Origin: DATDCY01 sp031406795 [NCBI: Candidatus Rokuibacteriota bacterium]
Lineage (GTDB): Bacteria; JAUVQV01
Assembly: GCA_031406795.1 (NCBI GenBank)
Contig: JANOHV010000218.1
Coordinates: 1 to 36,764, forward strand
Length of the DNA: 36,764 nucleotides
Direction of reading: 5' to 3'
This document shows positions 1 to 7,535 of this stretch, piece by piece; position 1 is the stretch's first letter; the number at the start of each line of letters is the position of its first letter. The notes beneath the pieces were generated by a model that ran no database searches, was not told where the DNA came from, and worked only from the letters and a program-made list of their open reading frames with translations. The position numbers and the translations under genes are program-made.

Positions 1-1
1 G

Positions 2-280
2 TTCCGTGTTGGGGGGGCGCCCGGCCGGTCGCCCCTACACGAGCAATTTCCGAATCTGACGGTGAAGAAGATCCCGAAGGCCGTCCTTTCCCGCTGCGAA
101 TGGGGCCATGACGACTACAGCCTGGAGATCAAGAACCTGCCCATGAAAGCGCCGGAAGAAGATAGCGTTCCGGAGGCCCCGGCCACTGGCAAGAAGCCGC
201 GTACCAAAGAGGAACGGCGGGCCAGCGTTCAGCAGACCTCACTTTTCGATCCGCCCGCCGGGAAGGGAGGTGCGAAATGA
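2..280 (+). CDS. C-terminal end of a site-specific DNA methyltransferase (partial)
   Basis: Open reading frame entering from the left edge and ending at a TGA that overlaps the ATG of the next gene (ATGA). From about codon 14 it reads as the usual C-terminus of adenine-type DNA methyltransferases that pair with BPTD_3080-type helicase-nucleases: a KKIPK segment followed by RCEWG-DDYSL and a charged tail. The catalytic domain lies outside the window. The first 13 codons are encoded by a GC-rich imperfect palindrome (12-38) that does not look like methylase sequence, so this edge may be an inserted repeat or an assembly boundary. Family call rests on the C-terminal motif plus the partner gene. 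Confidence 0.6.
   Translation, partial: FRVGGAPGRSPLHEQFPNLTVKKIPKAVLSRCEWGHDDYSLEIKNLPMKAPEEDSVPEAPATGKKPRTKEERRASVQQTSLFDPPAGKGGAK
12..38. repeat. Imperfect GC palindrome ending in CCCCTAC
   Basis: The arms GGGCGCCCGG and CCGGTCGCCC pair with one mismatch around a CCGGCCGG centre, and the element ends in GCCCCTAC. The CCCCTAC end is shared with the two palindromes at 15900-15975, suggesting one dispersed family. It is read through in frame by the methylase fragment. Confidence 0.5.
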
Positions 281-2991
281 ACCCAAACCTCAGCACCATC
301 GCCAACCGCCTGAGCCTCCGTAAACCCCAGCGCGACTCGCTGGAGATTCTCGCCCGCCTCTGCGAGATCGTGTCGCTGCAGAAGAGCACCGACGTGGCCC
401 AGGCGCTCAAGACTATTCAGGCCGAGTACGCCACGGTCAGCGACTTCGAGCGCGATTTCCCGTCGCTCTGCTTTGCATTGGCGACCGGTGTGGGCAAGAC
501 GCGGCTCATGGGCGCGTTCATCGCCTACCTTTTCAAGGCCGAGGGTATCCGGCATTTCTTCGTGCTGGCGCCGAACCTGACCATCTATAACAAGCTCATT
601 GCCGACTTTACGCCCAACACGCCCAAATACGTCTTTCAGGGGATCTCCGAATTTGCCGTGGAACCGCCGGAAATCATCACCGGCGACAACTACGAGATCG
701 GGCGCGGCGTCCGCAAGAGGGACCTCTTCGGCGAATCGGCCGTCCACATCAACATCTTCAACATCTCGAAGATCACGAGTCTGGAGACGCCCAAGGGAGC
801 CGAGAAGACCACGATCCCCCGTTTTCGGCGGCTGCAGGAGTATATCGGAGAGAGTTACTTCGAGTACCTGTCGAAGCTCGACGACCTCGTGCTGCTTATG
901 GACGAGTCGCACCGCTACCGGGCATCGGCGGGCATGAGGGCGATCAGCGAATTGAAGCCCATTCTCGGCCTCGAACTGACCGCCACGCCGCATATGGAGC
1001 GCGGCGGCGGGACGCAGGTGTTCCAGAACGTCATCTATGCCTACCCGCTGTCGAGCGCCATGACGGACGGGTTCGTCAAGGAACCAGCCGTGGCGACTCG
1101 CGAGAATTTCAATCCGAAGAACTATGACGTGGCCGGTCTGGAGCGGCTGAAGCTGGAAGACGGCATCCGCATCCACGAGAACACCAAGGTCGAGTTGGAG
1201 GTCTACGCCCGCGAGAACGGCAAGTCGATCGTCAAGCCCTTCATGCTGGTGATCGCCAAGGATACCGATCACGCAAACGCCCTGGTGAAGGTCATTGAAG
1301 ACGAGGCGTTCTTCGAGGGGCGCTACAAGGGCAAGGTCATCCAGGTCCACTCGAAGCAGACCGGCGAGGAGCGGGACGAGACCGTTGAGCAGCTGATCAA
1401 CGTGGAGAAGGCAGACAACCCGACGGAGATCGTCATCCATGTGAACATGCTCAAGGAGGGTTGGGACGTCACCAATCTTTACACCATCGTCCCGCTCCGG
1501 GCGGCAAACTCGCAGACGCTGGTGGAGCAATCCATCGGCCGCGGGCTGCGCCTGCCCTACGGTAAAAGAACAGGCGTGGGCGCGGTGGACCGGCTGACCA
1601 TCGTGTCGCACGACAAGTTCCAGGAGATCGTGGACTACGCCAACAGTGCCGACTCCGTCATCCGGGGCGGGATGAGGATAGTCTATATCAGCGAAGAGCG
1701 TTCCAAGGTCGTGATCGCAGAGCCGGAGATTATGCAGCGACTTCAGGAACCGCTGATCGCTTCGGATAACATCAAGGGCGAGTACAAGGTTGTGCATCCC
1801 AAATTGCTGTTCGAGAACCCCAGGGAGCAGGAAGCGGCCAAGGCAACGCTCGAGGTCATCCGTCGGGAGTTCGAGCGCCTGCCAAGTTCCGCCGACCTCG
1901 CCAAGCCGGACATCCAGAAGCAGATTGTTGACAAGGTGAAGAAGATCATCACCCCGGTGCAGCCGGAGTTGGTAGGTGTCGCCGTGCCGGTGAACGTGGC
2001 CGAGGTGGTGGCCAAGACCATCACCCTGCGCAATGAACTGTCCATCGACATTCCCCGCATCACGATCCAGCCCGTGGGCGACGTGACGCGCGGGTTCCGG
2101 GAGTTCAATCTCGACCTGTCCAGCGTGCGACTACAGCCGGTGGACAACGAGATTCTCATTCAGGAGCTGCACCGCCGGGAACAGTTCCGGCTCATGAGCG
2201 GCACTGGCATTGTCCCGGAAGAGAAGCTCGAAGACTATCTCGTGCGCGGGCTGATCGACTTCAACGACATCTGCTACGACGACCATGCGGCGCTGCTCTA
2301 CAAACTGGCCGGGCAGGCCGTGACGCACCTGCGTAGCTACCTCAAGAACGAGGACGAGGTGCTGAATGTGCTTCAGTACCACCAGCAGGCGCTGGTGAAT
2401 CTGATTCATGCCCGGATGCAGGAGCACTACGAGGAGAAAGCGACCGCCTACGAGGCGCACGTGAGCAAGGGCTTCACGACGCTCCAACCCAATAACTACT
2501 CGGCTCCTTCCGGTGAAGGCGAGCGGGACTTCCGCGCCACGGTCGCCGACCTACAGGATATCCGCAAGATGCTTTTTGCCGGGTTCGGCAAGTGTCTCTA
2601 CCGCGTCCAGAAGTTCGATTCGGATTCGGAACGCCGCTTCGCCGTGGTACTGGAGAACGACAAGGAAGTCCTCAAGTGGTTCAAGCCCGCCAAGAGCGTC
2701 TTTCAGATCCACTACACCAGCGAGGCGTCCTACGAGCCGGACTTCGTGGTCGAGACCAGGACGGCTAAGTTCCTCTGCGAGCCCAAGGCCGCGAACGAGA
2801 TGACGGCGGGAGATGTGCTGGACAAAGCCAAAGCGGCGGCGGAATGGTGCGGCCATGCTACGGTGCACGAGAAGCAATACGGCGGCAAAACGTGGGCGTA
2901 CCTGCTCATTCCGCACGACGCGGTTGCGGACAACAAGACACTTCAGGGGCTGGCGGCAACCTACACCTATGGTGGGGCATCCAGAAGTTAA
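277..2991 (+). CDS. BPTD_3080-type restriction endonuclease, DEAD/DEAH helicase plus PD-(D/E)xK nuclease
   Basis: A 904-residue superfamily 2 helicase-nuclease. An N-terminal helicase core carries Walker A ATGVGKT (residues 69-75), a DESH box (209-212) and the SAT-like TATP motif near 235-238. The second RecA-like lobe has the conserved EGWDV region and a QSIGRGLR motif VI. The C-terminus has a PD-(D/E)xK-like nuclease: YEPDF with D822, then E835-P-K837. It overlaps the methyltransferase end by four bases, so the two are translationally coupled as a type III-like restriction-modification pair. ATP-driven translocation with cleavage of unmodified DNA is expected from the family. No disruption is visible. 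The start ATG follows AAGGGAGGTG, a strong ribosome binding site. Confidence 0.88.
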   Translation: MNPNLSTIANRLSLRKPQRDSLEILARLCEIVSLQKSTDVAQALKTIQAEYATVSDFERDFPSLCFALATGVGKTRLMGAFIAYLFKAEGIRHFFVLAPNLTIYNKLIADFTPNTPKYVFQGISEFAVEPPEIITGDNYEIGRGVRKRDLFGESAVHINIFNISKITSLETPKGAEKTTIPRFRRLQEYIGESYFEYLSKLDDLVLLMDESHRYRASAGMRAISELKPILGLELTATPHMERGGGTQVFQNVIYAYPLSSAMTDGFVKEPAVATRENFNPKNYDVAGLERLKLEDGIRIHENTKVELEVYARENGKSIVKPFMLVIAKDTDHANALVKVIEDEAFFEGRYKGKVIQVHSKQTGEERDETVEQLINVEKADNPTEIVIHVNMLKEGWDVTNLYTIVPLRAANSQTLVEQSIGRGLRLPYGKRTGVGAVDRLTIVSHDKFQEIVDYANSADSVIRGGMRIVYISEERSKVVIAEPEIMQRLQEPLIASDNIKGEYKVVHPKLLFENPREQEAAKATLEVIRREFERLPSSADLAKPDIQKQIVDKVKKIITPVQPELVGVAVPVNVAEVVAKTITLRNELSIDIPRITIQPVGDVTRGFREFNLDLSSVRLQPVDNEILIQELHRREQFRLMSGTGIVPEEKLEDYLVRGLIDFNDICYDDHAALLYKLAGQAVTHLRSYLKNEDEVLNVLQYHQQALVNLIHARMQEHYEEKATAYEAHVSKGFTTLQPNNYSAPSGEGERDFRATVADLQDIRKMLFAGFGKCLYRVQKFDSDSERRFAVVLENDKEVLKWFKPAKSVFQIHYTSEASYEPDFVVETRTAKFLCEPKAANEMTAGDVLDKAKAAAEWCGHATVHEKQYGGKTWAYLLIPHDAVADNKTLQGLAATYTYGGASRS

Positions 2992-3046
2992 TAGTGTTGG
3001 GGGCGCCGTCGTCATCAAACCGGAATCTGCTCGCTGAAATATCCTC

Positions 3047-3075
3047 TTGACACGATACAGTAGCGATGCTATCGT
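3047..3075 (+). promoter_or_regulatory. Sigma-70 promoter with overlapping dyad operator
   Basis: Perfect -35 TTGACA (3047-3052), 17-base spacer and -10 TATCGT (3070-3075). The core overlaps an inverted repeat: ACGATA (3052-3057) pairs with TATCGT (3070-3075), with an inner TAGC/GCTA pair at 3061-3064 and 3068-3071. A repressor bound here would block RNA polymerase. It points toward the sulfite-reductase-like gene, about 265 bases downstream. Confidence 0.55.
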
Positions 3076-3119
3076 AATAGTAGTAAATAAGAAACGAGCT
3101 ATCGAAAAGGGGTTCGAAT

Positions 3120-3197
3120 ATGAGCGAGGCCGTTGTTCCGACCAGCCGGAAGATGGGTCTCGCTCTGTCAGTCCGCCGCACGCTCATCTGTAGCTAG
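3120..3197 (+). CDS. Possible 25-codon leader peptide
   Basis: ATG preceded at good distance by AAAAGGGG, reading 25 codons to a TAG. The peptide begins MSEAVVPTSRK and ends RRTLICS. It lies 45 bases after the predicted -10 box and is followed at once by a hairpin (3195-3232) before the sulfite-reductase-like gene. It could be an attenuation leader with a Cys codon near its end, the stump of a truncated regulator, or chance. I do not recognise the peptide. Confidence 0.3.
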   Translation: MSEAVVPTSRKMGLALSVRRTLICS

Positions 3198-3232
3198 CCT
3201 GGCGCTCCGGCAGTCCCGCGGAATGCCAGGCT
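3195..3232 (+). promoter_or_regulatory. Leader hairpin upstream of the sulfite-reductase-like gene
   Basis: AGCCTGGC near 3196 pairs perfectly with GCCAGGCT near 3232 around a GC-rich 21-base loop. It is not followed by a T tract, so it is not a simple intrinsic terminator. Together with the short ORF ending on it, it may form an attenuator or mRNA-stabilising structure. Confidence 0.3.
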
Positions 3233-3339
3233 CTCCCCCAGTCGCATGCATTCATCTGACGACAACGCCATCACGTAGTCACAGAGTTGCTGGCGTTCCA
3301 CCAAGAAAGCGAGCGCGAAAGAACACGGGAGGTGATACG

Positions 3340-4218
3340 GTGAGCGAGATCGATTACCGGGAGTTGAAGCGCGGCGGCGTGATGCGCCAGCAGGGGGAAG
3401 ACCGCTTTCTGGTGCGGCTGCACCTGGTTGCCGGTGGACTAAGTAGCGGCCAGGCCCGTGTGGTGGCTGAGGCAGCGGACCAGTTCGGCAGCGGTGCACT
3501 GCACTTAACGAGCCGTCAGGGGATCGAGATCCCGGACGTCAGTTCCGGTGCGCTGACAGAGCTCAAAGAGTTCTTGGCATCCTCTGGGATAGGATTCGGG
3601 GTCAGCGGGCCGACCGTTCGCGGTGTCACTGCCTGCCAGGGCTGCCACGTCTGCCCGAATGGCGTCATCGACAGCCCGAGTCTGGCGGCGGAGGTTGATC
3701 GTGCGTTCTACGGAAAACATGCGCCCCACAAGTTCAAGGTCGGCATCAGCGGCTGCGCGAACAACTGCCTCAAAGCCGAGGAGAACGACCTCGGCGTCAA
3801 GGGGTGGATCGAGCCGCGCTGGAGCGGAGATGGTTGCACCGGCTGCGGTCTCTGCGTTGCAGTCTGCCCGGTGAAGGCGATTCGGATCGGCGGTGACAGC
3901 GGATCCGTCGAGATCGAGACCGCTCGCTGCATAGGATGCGGAGACTGCATTAACTCCTGCCCGACGACCGGCATGGTGGAGCAGACACGTGGTTACCGGA
4001 TCTACTTTGGGGGTAAACTGGGACGTGTACCTTACCTGGGGCAGCCGGTGTCCGGAGTGTTCACCGGTACCGCGGGTGTCCTCGGCGTCATCGCGGAGGC
4101 CCTGGAGTTCTTCCGACTTCACGGGCGTGCCCGCGAGCGCTTCGGCGACACGCTTCAGCGCGTGGGCTTCGAGACATTGGCGGCGCACATCGGCGCGCCG
4201 GCGAGGAGGGTCGCATGA
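3340..4218 (+). CDS. Small siroheme/4Fe-4S sulfite (nitrite) reductase-like protein with 2x[4Fe-4S] ferredoxin domain
   Basis: 292 residues from a GTG start with a strong GGGAGGTGAT ribosome binding site; a longer frame upstream has no good site. An N-terminal ferredoxin-like half-domain with LTSRQGIEIP is followed by the siroheme-4Fe4S pattern C99-x5-C105 and C139-x3-C143. An inserted ferredoxin has two full clusters, C166/169/172/176 and C197/200/203/207. The single-unit architecture matches AsrC and the small dissimilatory-sulfite-reductase-like proteins (Dsr-LP) of anaerobes and methanogens. Probable role: cytoplasmic reduction of sulfite to sulfide, supplying the sulfur carriers encoded nearby. 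Nitrite or another oxoanion is possible. It overlaps a truncated TusA-like frame by ATGA. Confidence 0.82.
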   Translation: MSEIDYRELKRGGVMRQQGEDRFLVRLHLVAGGLSSGQARVVAEAADQFGSGALHLTSRQGIEIPDVSSGALTELKEFLASSGIGFGVSGPTVRGVTACQGCHVCPNGVIDSPSLAAEVDRAFYGKHAPHKFKVGISGCANNCLKAEENDLGVKGWIEPRWSGDGCTGCGLCVAVCPVKAIRIGGDSGSVEIETARCIGCGDCINSCPTTGMVEQTRGYRIYFGGKLGRVPYLGQPVSGVFTGTAGVLGVIAEALEFFRLHGRARERFGDTLQRVGFETLAAHIGAPARRVA

Positions 4219-4280
4219 CACGGCGCCTGGACATTCAGCGCTACATCTGCCCGATGACCACCGTCAATCGACCACGATGA
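4215..4280 (+). pseudogene. Truncated TusA-like sulfur carrier
   Basis: The ATG overlaps the stop of the preceding gene (ATGA). It reads TRRLDIQRYICPMTTV, the N-terminal strand and CPM active-site motif of TusA-family carriers, then hits a stop after four unrelated codons. The remaining 50-60 residues expected for TusA are not found in any frame up to 4376. It is therefore the stump of a second tusA-like gene that was translationally coupled to the sulfite-reductase-like gene. Too short for an automatic caller. Confidence 0.5.
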
Positions 4281-4376
4281 TGCCGATGACCAACAGTGAG
4301 GAGAAGATAAAATCCCAGCGACGATCGGCGTCGTTATGTGGCTGTAGAGGTAAACTCCAACCGGTCGCAAGCCCTC

Positions 4377-4613
4377 TCAGGATTTCCTGATAAGAAACCG
4401 GAACAGGCCCTCGCTTCGGTTTGTTTCGATGATCGCGTGCCCGAGCCTCTGGACCAGTGCGCTGATGTCCGATTCCGATCCGAAGTCAGTGGCCATGACT
4501 TCCATGACCTGGCCGGAAAGGAGCCGGGCCAGGCCCCGCTTGGTGTTCAGCACCGGCATCGGGCAAGCTTGCCCTCGCGTGTCGACCACCAGATCGACTT
4601 TGATCTCAGGCAT
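4377..4613 (-). CDS. tusA: TusA-family sulfur carrier protein
   Basis: 78 residues from an ATG with AGGGAG upstream; longer upstream starts would read through the sigma-54 promoter. It carries the signature RGQACPMPVL with the persulfide-carrying C17, and the beta-alpha-beta-alpha-beta-beta pattern of TusA/SirA proteins. TusA relays persulfide sulfur between desulfurases, DsrE-like proteins and acceptors. It is transcribed divergently from the sigma-54 activator, and a consensus -24/-12 promoter lies 50-65 bases before its start, so it is a likely target of that activator. Family certain; exact partner unknown. Confidence 0.88.
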   Translation of the reverse strand: MPEIKVDLVVDTRGQACPMPVLNTKRGLARLLSGQVMEVMATDFGSESDISALVQRLGHAIIETNRSEGLFRFLIRKS

Positions 4614-4661
4614 CGTCTGCTCCCTTCGGTCAATGGTTTGACGCCACTCCTGGACTGGATA

Positions 4662-4679
4662 TTGCAAGAGGAGTGCCAG
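4662..4679 (-). promoter_or_regulatory. Consensus sigma-54 (-24/-12) promoter of tusA
   Basis: On the minus strand it reads TGGCACTCCTCTTGCA, an exact TGGCAC-N5-TTGCA match with GG and GC 12 bases apart. Predicted transcription starts near 4651, leaving a leader of about 38 bases before the tusA ATG. It sits in the 104-base divergent region shared with the activator gene. Confidence 0.8.
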
Positions 4680-4717
4680 CAACATCGCGTAATGCAAGGT
4701 GTTAAGATGATGACGTC

Positions 4718-6212
4718 ATGACGAGCCAGGCAACCCCTCCGCAGCCTCCGGGAGACCGGTTCTCGATCCTGTACGACATCGCCCTGACGGTCGGCAAGTC
4801 GCTCGATCTCAAGAGGATTCTGGACGATGTTCTCGACCGGATCATCCGTTTCATGGGCGTCGACGCCGGCGTCATTTATGTCGTCGACGACGCAACCATG
4901 GAGATGATACCCGTCTCGTTCAGGAATTTGTTGGAAGAGGTCGTCAGGGACCTCAGCGAAAAAAAGGTGAAAGTGGGCGAATGCATGTGCGGGACCATTG
5001 CACAATGCAATCAGGAGGTGATCATCACCGAACGGGCATACGAAGACCCGCGATTCACGCGTGGTGTGCTGAAGAAGGAGGGTATGGAGTTCTACGCCGG
5101 CCTCCCCATCCTCGCCAGAGGCAAGGTGGTGGGCGTGCTCTGCGTCATCAACCACACCCCCTACCAGCTCGACCGTGAACTTCTCGACATTCTCAGGGCT
5201 GCGACGCAGCCGATCGGCCTTGCCATCGAGAATGCCCGGATTTTCGAAACCGTCAGGAAGGAGGCGGACGCGAGGATTCGCTACTTCAACTTCGAGGGGA
5301 TTATCGCCAACAGCCCCAAAATGACCAGCATCCTCAGCCTCGTGCGGAAGATCACCGATGTGCCCACGAGCATCCTGATCTACGGGGAAAGCGGCACCGG
5401 CAAGGAATTGATCGCGCGGGCCATCCACTTCAACAGCATCCGCAAGGACCGGCCCTTCGTCGCCGTCAACTGCGCTGCCCTCCCGGAGAGCCTGCTGGAA
5501 TCGGAGCTCTTCGGTTACGTCAAGGGCGCTTTCACCAGGGGCCGGCGCCGACAAGAAGGGGCTCTTTGAGGCAGCCGACAACGGCACCATGTTTCTGGAC
5601 GAAGCGGAGGCAATGAGCGGCAATCTGCAGGTCAAGCTGTTGCGGGTCCTGCAGGATGGCGCTTTTCTCAAGGTCGGGGGCACGCAACCGTGCCAGGTGA
5701 ACGTGCGGATCATCGCGGCCTCGAACAGAAACCTCGAGGAGGCGATCCGGGAGAAACGCTTCAGGGAAGACCTCTACTATCGGCTGAACGTGATCCGTAT
5801 CGATCTGCCGCCGCTTCGGGACCGGCGCGAAGACATTCCCCTGCTGACGAGATACTTCATGGCAAAATACAGCAGGAAGATCGGAAAAAATGTTCGCAGA
5901 ATCGCCGACGACGCAATGCAGGCGCTGGTGTGGTATCCCTGGCCAGGCAATATCCGAGAGCTCGAGAACATGGTCGAACGCGCGCTGGTAGTGACCGAAA
6001 CCGACGAAATCAGAAAAGAAGACCTGCCTGTCGAACTGCTGGGCAGAGCGGACGATATGCACAAAGACCTCACCCTGAAGTCCATCGAGAAGGACCACAT
6101 CTTCCACGTACTGAAACTTACCGGGGGCAACAAGAAACTGGCGGCGCGAGAGTTGGGGGTGAATGCTGCCACCCTCTGGAGAAAATTGAAGTCGTTCGCT
6201 GAGGCCCACTGA
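4718..6212 (+). pseudogene. GAF-sensor sigma-54-dependent activator (NtrC family), one-base frameshift
   Basis: The gene reads as an N-terminal GAF sensor (about residues 15-185, with a Cys-containing GECMCGTIAQC stretch), an AAA+ domain and a Fis-type helix-turn-helix at the C-terminus (LAARELGVNAATLWRKL). Walker A is GESGTGKE; Walker B reads MFLDEAE. The frame breaks at 5537: one extra A after the codons for GAFT. Removing it restores GAFTGAGADKKGLFEAA and the frame to 6212. Read literally, the first product stops at 5569 after a normal GAF and partial AAA+ domain. The break lies in the GAFTGA loop that contacts sigma-54, so a true mutation would abolish activation. A sequencing error is equally possible. 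It lies between tusA and the osmC-like gene, both with -24/-12 sites, and is the natural activator of the cluster. Confidence 0.85.
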
Positions 6213-6223
6213 TTGCATTTTGC
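6210..6223. repeat. Putative activator-binding direct repeat, copy 1
   Basis: TGATTGCATTTTGC, identical to the copy exactly 90 bases downstream at 6300. It begins in the stop codon of the activator gene and lies upstream of the sigma-54-like site before the osmC-like gene, where enhancer sites would be expected. Confidence 0.4.
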
Positions 6224-6299
6224 CGAATCGCTGTATTTCGTATTATTTCAATAACTTATCGTGATTTTTCCTGGATCACCCGCAATTGACCCTTCGTTG

Positions 6300-6313
6300 T
6301 GATTGCATTTTGC
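6300..6313. repeat. Putative activator-binding direct repeat, copy 2
   Basis: TGATTGCATTTTGC followed by AA, giving a small dyad TTGCA-TTT-TGCAA. A related TTGCATTACGC lies on the minus strand just upstream of the tusA -24 box (4687-4697). Confidence 0.4.
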
Positions 6314-6435
6314 AAGACTGTTCGACTGCAAGGCCGCTGAGTGATCCTGTTCAAACTGACTCTTGCTGCCCAAATCCGGGCGCTTTGCCTTTCTTTCAGC
6401 TTGGGCAAACCATGAAAGACCGGTCTCGGTGATTA

Positions 6436-6450
6436 TGGCATGGCTCATGC
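6436..6450 (+). promoter_or_regulatory. Probable sigma-54 promoter of the osmC-dsrE pair
   Basis: TGGCATGGCTCATGC keeps the GG and GC 12 bases apart, with one deviation in each box (TGGCAT and ATGC). Predicted start near 6461, about 24 bases before the ATG and just before GGAGGA. The rest of the 6213-6484 gap has the two direct repeats and no gene. Confidence 0.5.
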
Positions 6451-6484
6451 AATTGCCCATGCAAACCTACACGGAGGAACGGCG

Positions 6485-7015
6485 ATGACGATGATCAACG
6501 GTCTCGAAGTGGACAACCTGGTCAAGGTAGTCGAGGCGGTCAAGCAGAAGTGGGAGATGGGCAAGACGGTCTGGAAGGCCTCAACCACATGGAAGGGCGG
6601 CTTCAAGGTCGAGACCTGTTCGCGCGACTTCACGCTGCTGGCGGACGAGCCGGAGATGCTCTGCGGCACCAACACGGCGGCCAACCCCGTCGAGATGGTC
6701 CTTCAGGCGTACGGCGCCTGCCTCTCGATCGGCTACGCGATGAATGCGGCGGTCCGCGGGATCAAGATTCATGACCTGAAGATCGATCTCGAAGGCGAGA
6801 TCGACCTTCCCGGCTTTCTCGGTCTCGAAGCACCCGAGAACCTGAAGATGGACAAGCTCCCCGGCTTCAAGACCATCGATGTGAAGGTAAAGATCAAGGC
6901 CGACGCCACTGCGGAGGCGCTTCGTCAGCTCCACGCGCACGTGGTGGGCACCTCTCCGGTCGGCGTTACGCTCGCGCGTCCGGTCAAGATCGTCACGGGC
7001 GTGGAGGTCTTGTGA
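6485..7015 (+). CDS. OsmC-family protein, sulfur-transfer type
   Basis: 176 residues starting at an ATG seven bases after GGAGGAACGGCG. The OsmC fold is recognisable by the GTNTAANPVE-YGACLSIGYA region with the conserved C79. In classical OsmC/Ohr peroxidases a second cysteine occurs in a C-P-V motif; here the equivalent reads TSPVGVTL with serine, so two-cysteine peroxidase chemistry is unlikely. Other cysteines are C45 and C60. Such OsmC-like proteins often accompany TusA and DsrE in sulfur-relay loci, and a persulfide carrier role is inferred. It overlaps the next gene by four bases (GTGA), so the two are co-translated. Confidence 0.8.
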   Translation: MTMINGLEVDNLVKVVEAVKQKWEMGKTVWKASTTWKGGFKVETCSRDFTLLADEPEMLCGTNTAANPVEMVLQAYGACLSIGYAMNAAVRGIKIHDLKIDLEGEIDLPGFLGLEAPENLKMDKLPGFKTIDVKVKIKADATAEALRQLHAHVVGTSPVGVTLARPVKIVTGVEVL

Positions 7016-7431
7016 TCCAGCTGCTCGGTCAGACGGCGACGGATGAGCGCCTCTCCTGTGCCGAGCAGCCGCACTATGCGATCGTCTGCGCCACCGGATT
7101 CGAGAACGAGGAGCGGGTCCGGTCGGCGCTGATGTTCGCGGCATTGGCGGCCTCGGCGGATTACCAGACCGTCCTGTACTGCATCCAGGGCGCGGTTGAA
7201 GTGATGGTGAAGGGTGCGATCGCAGCGCGCGAGACGCCGCGACCGGGCCTGCCATCGATCGCCCAGCGGCTGCAGGAGGCTTTGGAAATGGGGGTGACGA
7301 TTCAGTGCTGCACCCAGACCATGGCGAACAAGGGCATCTCCCCCGCTGATCTCGTGGACGGCGTGGCTCCAGCTGGGGCAATGAGCCTGATTGCATTGAC
7401 GACCCGCGCGAAGGGCACGATCAGCTTCTGA
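7012..7431 (+). CDS. DsrE/DsrF-like sulfur relay protein
   Basis: 139 residues from a GTG inside the stop of the osmC-like gene. The DsrE fold is indicated by strand VLYCIQGAVEVM and the conserved cysteine segment IQCCTQTMANKGI (C99, C100) followed by the LVDGV helix and a terminal IALTTRAKGTISF strand. DsrE-like proteins carry persulfide sulfur and exchange it with TusA. It is co-expressed with the OsmC-like protein and convergent with the next, minus-strand gene. It has no obvious separate partner equivalent to DsrF or DsrH, so it may act as a homo-oligomer. Confidence 0.8.
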   Translation: MIQLLGQTATDERLSCAEQPHYAIVCATGFENEERVRSALMFAALAASADYQTVLYCIQGAVEVMVKGAIAARETPRPGLPSIAQRLQEALEMGVTIQCCTQTMANKGISPADLVDGVAPAGAMSLIALTTRAKGTISF

Positions 7432-7440
7432 TTCTGAGCA

Positions 7441-7471
7441 CCGTCGGGGGAGGACAGCCCTCTCCCGGCGG
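7441..7471. terminator. Hairpin between convergent genes
   Basis: A GC-rich imperfect stem, CCGTCGGGGGAGG pairing with CCTCTCCCGGCGG around a short ACAG-type loop, sits 10 bases past the dsrE-like stop. No T tract follows on either strand, so termination efficiency is uncertain. Confidence 0.35.
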
Positions 7472-7535
7472 CGCTCCGAAATGCAAGAGGTACGATTGAT
7501 ATTGGAAAGCGCAAATATCATGACAGTCAAGCTGG

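Noticed and set aside
229-1797. 522-residue antisense frame over the helicase-nuclease
   Set aside because: No domain content, and the sense gene is clear.
4155-4370. 71-codon minus-strand frame with a short hydrophobic segment
   Set aside because: Overlaps the reductase gene end; hydrophobic stretch is short and needs a frame change to continue.
4638-4665. Possible sigma-70 promoter (TTGACG, 16 bases, TATTGC) for the activator gene
   Set aside because: Only three of six -10 positions match and it overlaps the tusA -12 box; too weak to list as a feature.
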